Shown in pieces: positions 61,626 to 64,000 of a DNA stretch of 64,000 nt. Position 1 is the stretch's first letter. The number at the start of each line of letters is the position of its first letter. The notes beneath the pieces were generated by a model that was given only the letters and a program-made list of their open reading frames with translations, did no database searches and had not been told where the DNA came from. The position numbers were made by a program, and so were the translations under genes. The DNA is from Streptomyces olivaceoviridis (GTDB lineage Bacteria; Actinomycetota; Actinomycetes; Streptomycetales; Streptomycetaceae), in NCBI RefSeq assembly GCF_014650115.1, contig NZ_BMUI01000005.1:186001-250000 (forward strand), written 5' to 3'.

Positions 61626-61982
61626 TCACGCCGCGGGTCGTCGGCCGGTGAAGTCCAGTGCCGCCGTCACCGTCCGCTTCAGCGCCTGGGCGTCGGCGCC
61701 CGCGCGGGAGCGCAGGTTCAGTCCGCAGGCGAGCAGGGCCGGCAGGTCGGCCGCGGCTGCCGGATCGGCCTCCGTGGCGAGCTGCCCGTGGGTCCGGGCC
61801 GTGACGAGCGCCGTGTACATCGCGTCCCGCGACTCCTGGTGGTGCTGGTCGAGGAGCGCGCGGACGCCGGGGTCGCCGTTCCCGGCGCCGGCGTGCGCGT
61901 TGGAGACCCTGCCGCTGCCGGCGACGTACGTGATCGACCGGGCGGACACCGACTGCACCAGCCGCGCGGAGCCGGCCGGCAT
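61626..61982 (-). pseudogene. TetR-family regulator remnant (C-terminal domain only)
   Basis: The frame encodes the ligand-binding half of a TetR regulator (DPGVRALLDQHHQESRDAMYTALVTARTHGQLATEADPAAAADLP, then the RAGADAQALKRTVTAALDF end helix). The N-terminal DNA-binding helix-turn-helix is absent. An ATG at 61982 gives a 118-residue frame but its first 35 residues do not fit the family. Probably the 3' part of a broken gene. Confidence 0.6.
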
Positions 61983-62035
61983 CGTCACGGCCCTCGTCGC
62001 ACTGGACTGACGCCGGCACCCGGCGCGGAGGCCGG

Positions 62036-62845
62036 TCACTGCTTCAGTGTGTAGAAGTGGATCGGCGAGTTCGGCCTGAAGCCGATGCGGGGATACACCG
62101 GCGCTCCCGCCTCGGTCGCGTGCAGTGTGGCGCGGGTCAGGCCGGTGGCCCGGGAGCCCTCGTACAGAGCCTTGCGCGTCACCGCCTCCCCGTAGCCCCT
62201 GCGCTGCCAGTCCGGCGAGGTGGCGACCAGCACGACGAACAGGCGGCCCTCCGCCTCGACGGCTCCGGCGCACGCCACCGGGACACCGTCCCGCAGCCCC
62301 AGGTAGGCGTGCACCTGGTGCTTCCACAGCGCCGAGCCGAGGAGTCCGTCGCGGCCGTCCTCCAGCGGGAAGCCGTACGCGCGCGAGTTCAGGTCCGCGT
62401 ACGCCCGCACGTGTTCCTCGGTGCTCACGCGTACGAACGTCAGGTCCGGGTGGGACGGCTCGGGGATCGGGAGGAGGTCGCCGGCCATTCCGGTGCCGGG
62501 GAAGGCGTACGCGAGACCCGCCTCCTCGGCCGCGGTCCGTACGCCCGCGCGCGCCTCGTCGCCGAGGAGGTCCTCGAAGAGCCACAGGAATCCCGGGTGC
62601 CGCTTCGCGCGCATGATGTCCGCCGCCCGGCCCAGGCGTTCCCGGACCAGGGCCGTGTCCGCGTCGACGTCCGTCAAGGTGACGCAGTTCCAGAAGGAGA
62701 ACCGGCAGTCGGCCCAGCGGACGGCGATGCCCGGGAGGTCCCGCACATCGGCGTCCGCGTCTCGGTCGAGCACCATGGAGCGCCAGACCACGGCGAGCTG
62801 CTCCATCGATTCGACCGACTCGGCATGGTTCTCACGATCCGTCAC
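62036..62845 (-). CDS. GNAT-family N-acetyltransferase
   Basis: 269 residues, GTG start with GGAGG. The C-terminal 130 residues are the GNAT fold: VACAGAVEAEGRLFVVLVATSPDWQRRGYGEAV carries the acetyl-CoA pyrophosphate loop (QRRGYG), and YPRIGFRPNSPIHFY the end strand. The N-terminal half is a degenerate second domain (FWNCVTLTD). Substrate unknown. Confidence 0.88.
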   Translation of the reverse strand: MTDRENHAESVESMEQLAVVWRSMVLDRDADADVRDLPGIAVRWADCRFSFWNCVTLTDVDADTALVRERLGRAADIMRAKRHPGFLWLFEDLLGDEARAGVRTAAEEAGLAYAFPGTGMAGDLLPIPEPSHPDLTFVRVSTEEHVRAYADLNSRAYGFPLEDGRDGLLGSALWKHQVHAYLGLRDGVPVACAGAVEAEGRLFVVLVATSPDWQRRGYGEAVTRKALYEGSRATGLTRATLHATEAGAPVYPRIGFRPNSPIHFYTLKQ

Positions 62846-62945
62846 ATCGCCTCCTCAACAGTGAAGTTGTCGCAGCCTATCCATTTCCGTTGGCTACAAG
62901 TGCTTAACGCATCTGGTCTGCCAGGGACATTCTTGTCGTCGGCTC

Positions 62946-62974
62946 TTGACTGGTCTGGTCCAGACCTTTAGGTT
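62946..62974 (+). promoter_or_regulatory. Promoter with embedded chitinase-type operator
   Basis: -35 TTGACT (62946-62951) and -10 TAGGTT (62969-62974), spacer exactly 17. The spacer contains TGGTCCAGACCT (62956-62967), the 12-base element known from Streptomyces chitinase promoters and close to the DasR-responsive site. A 12-base palindrome CGTTCATGAACG follows at 63013-63024 with a half copy at 63029-63036. Confidence 0.8.
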
Positions 62975-63077
62975 CACCGGCCAACAGCATCTACGCATAC
63001 GACCAGCACTCACGTTCATGAACGCCTTCGTTCATGCCTGGCCCCCTTCCCGGGCCCGGCCGAGAAGGGAGCATCGG

Positions 63078-64000
63078 ATGCAACAGGTGAGATCCGGCGC
63101 GGCACGCATCCCCATGTGGCTGGCCTTTCTCCTCGCGGCCCTGGTCAGCCTGACAGCACAGCCACCCGCCCAGGCCGCACCGGCCGCGGAGCCCTTCCGC
63201 GTACTGGCGCTGTACAACGGCACCTACGACGCCGCACACATCAGCTTCGTCCACGAAGCCAACCAGTGGTTCCCGCAGCAGGCAGCCGCGAACGGCTTCA
63301 CCTACACCGCCAGCAACAACTGGGACCTCCTGGCGAACGGCGGCGTCAACAACTACCAGGTGGTCCTCTTCCTCGACGACCTGCCCCAGTCGGCCGCCCA
63401 GCGAGCGGGCTTCGAGCAGTACATGCGCAACGGCGGCGCATGGATGGGCTTCCACGTCTCCGCCTTCACCACCGACGCGCAGAGCTGGCCTTGGTACCAC
63501 AACCAGTTCCTGGGCAGCGGGAACTTCGTCTCGAACACCTGGGGGCCGACCACGGCCGTCCTGCGCGTGGAGGATCGTACGCACCCCTCGACCCGGAACC
63601 TGCCCGCCACCTTCACCTCGTCGGTGAGCGAGTGGTACAGCTGGTCCAACGACCTGCGCCAGAACCCCGACATCAAGATCCTGGCCTCCGTCGACCCCAG
63701 CAGCTTCCCGCTCGGCACGGACCCCAACCAGACCTGGTACAGCGGGTACTACCCGATCCTGTGGACGAACACCAAGTACAAGATGCTGTACGCGAACTTC
63801 GGCCACAACGCGATGAACTACGACACCAACACGGCCCTGTCGTCCACCTTCGCCAGCGCCACGCAGAACCAGTTCATCCTGGACGGGCTGAAGTGGCTGG
63901 GCGGAGCGGCATCGTCCCAGCCGCCCGCGGACGGCATCTCCGAGACCGCCTGGTACACGCTGAGCAACGCCGGGAACGGAAGGTGTGTCGACGCCCGCGC
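63078..64000 (+). CDS. Secreted ThuA-like protein with lectin domain, 5' part
   Basis: 307 codons, cut by the end of the window. ATG with AAGGGAG upstream. A signal peptide (ARIPMWLAFLLAALVSLTAQ) is followed by a ThuA (trehalose-utilisation-like, amidotransferase-fold) domain, residues about 40-280, with FRVLALYNGTYDAAH, VVLFLDDLPQSA and GGAWMGFHVSAF. The last residues, ISETAWYTLSNAGNGRCVDARA, are the start of a ricin-type beta-trefoil (CBM13) domain. It probably binds or degrades a polysaccharide; the chitinase-type operator in its promoter points to chitin or N-acetylglucosamine. Confidence 0.85.
   Translation, partial: MQQVRSGAARIPMWLAFLLAALVSLTAQPPAQAAPAAEPFRVLALYNGTYDAAHISFVHEANQWFPQQAAANGFTYTASNNWDLLANGGVNNYQVVLFLDDLPQSAAQRAGFEQYMRNGGAWMGFHVSAFTTDAQSWPWYHNQFLGSGNFVSNTWGPTTAVLRVEDRTHPSTRNLPATFTSSVSEWYSWSNDLRQNPDIKILASVDPSSFPLGTDPNQTWYSGYYPILWTNTKYKMLYANFGHNAMNYDTNTALSSTFASATQNQFILDGLKWLGGAASSQPPADGISETAWYTLSNAGNGRCVDAR

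Overview
The window is high-GC actinobacterial DNA, almost certainly from a Streptomyces: strong G/C third-position bias, many GTG starts, a WhiB-like protein, AraC, PucR and GlxA-type regulators, large secreted hydrolases, a TTA (bldA) codon in a biosynthetic gene, and a chitinase-type operator. I see no rRNA, tRNA, CRISPR array, insertion sequence or phage genes.

Layout. 18-2886: GlxA-type regulator, WrbA-type quinone reductase with a clear promoter, and a small methyltransferase, ending in a truncated gene (2914-3105). 3066-24871: a hybrid NRPS-PKS gene cluster made of two divergent operons that meet at a 520-base control region (18186-18708). The leftward operon (18185 to 3066) encodes adenylation-carrier, KS-(dead AT)-carrier-condensation, adenylation-carrier-epimerase, MbtH, Ser thioesterase, ATP-grasp ligase, carrier-condensation, and a serine-hydroxymethyltransferase-like PLP enzyme. 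Most of these genes overlap by 4 bases. The rightward operon (18709 to 24871) encodes a probable hot-dog-fold protein, a valine-type adenylation-carrier protein, a P450, a thioesterase-fold protein with Cys in place of the nucleophile Ser, and an MFS exporter, closed by a strong hairpin. 25012-37596: M28 peptidase, decayed binding-protein gene, AraC regulator divergent from a molybdopterin oxidoreductase/flavin reductase/zinc-ribbon trio, a 1276-residue subtilase, TrmB/LuxR-like regulator, an unknown protein, an SDR relic and a DinB-like protein. 38001-46110: MFS transporter behind a palindromic operator, a large Tat-exported GH2 enzyme behind a LacI-type operator, an SDR and a LysR regulator. 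46312-50632: a MoxR-VWA metal-ion ATPase/metallopeptidase operon. 51590-64000: DoxX, a phosphodiester glycosidase/phosphatase fusion, WhiB-like, two alpha/beta hydrolases, AraC, PucR, small secreted protein, TetR relic, acetyltransferase and the start of a secreted ThuA-like protein.

How the cluster may work (inference). Valine is activated on the stand-alone A-T protein (pocket residues read DAFWVGGTFK, close to the valine code), oxidised there by the P450, and handed by the Cys-thioesterase to the carrier of the T-C protein, which has no adenylation domain of its own. Read as T-C, then A-T, then KS-AT0-T-C, then A-T-E, the proteins form one linear assembly line with no orphan domain. The AT domain has lost its active-site Ser, so any malonyl unit must arrive in trans. 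The SHMT-like enzyme would supply an unusual hydroxy amino acid, and the ATP-grasp enzyme an extra amide bond. I do not recognise the product.
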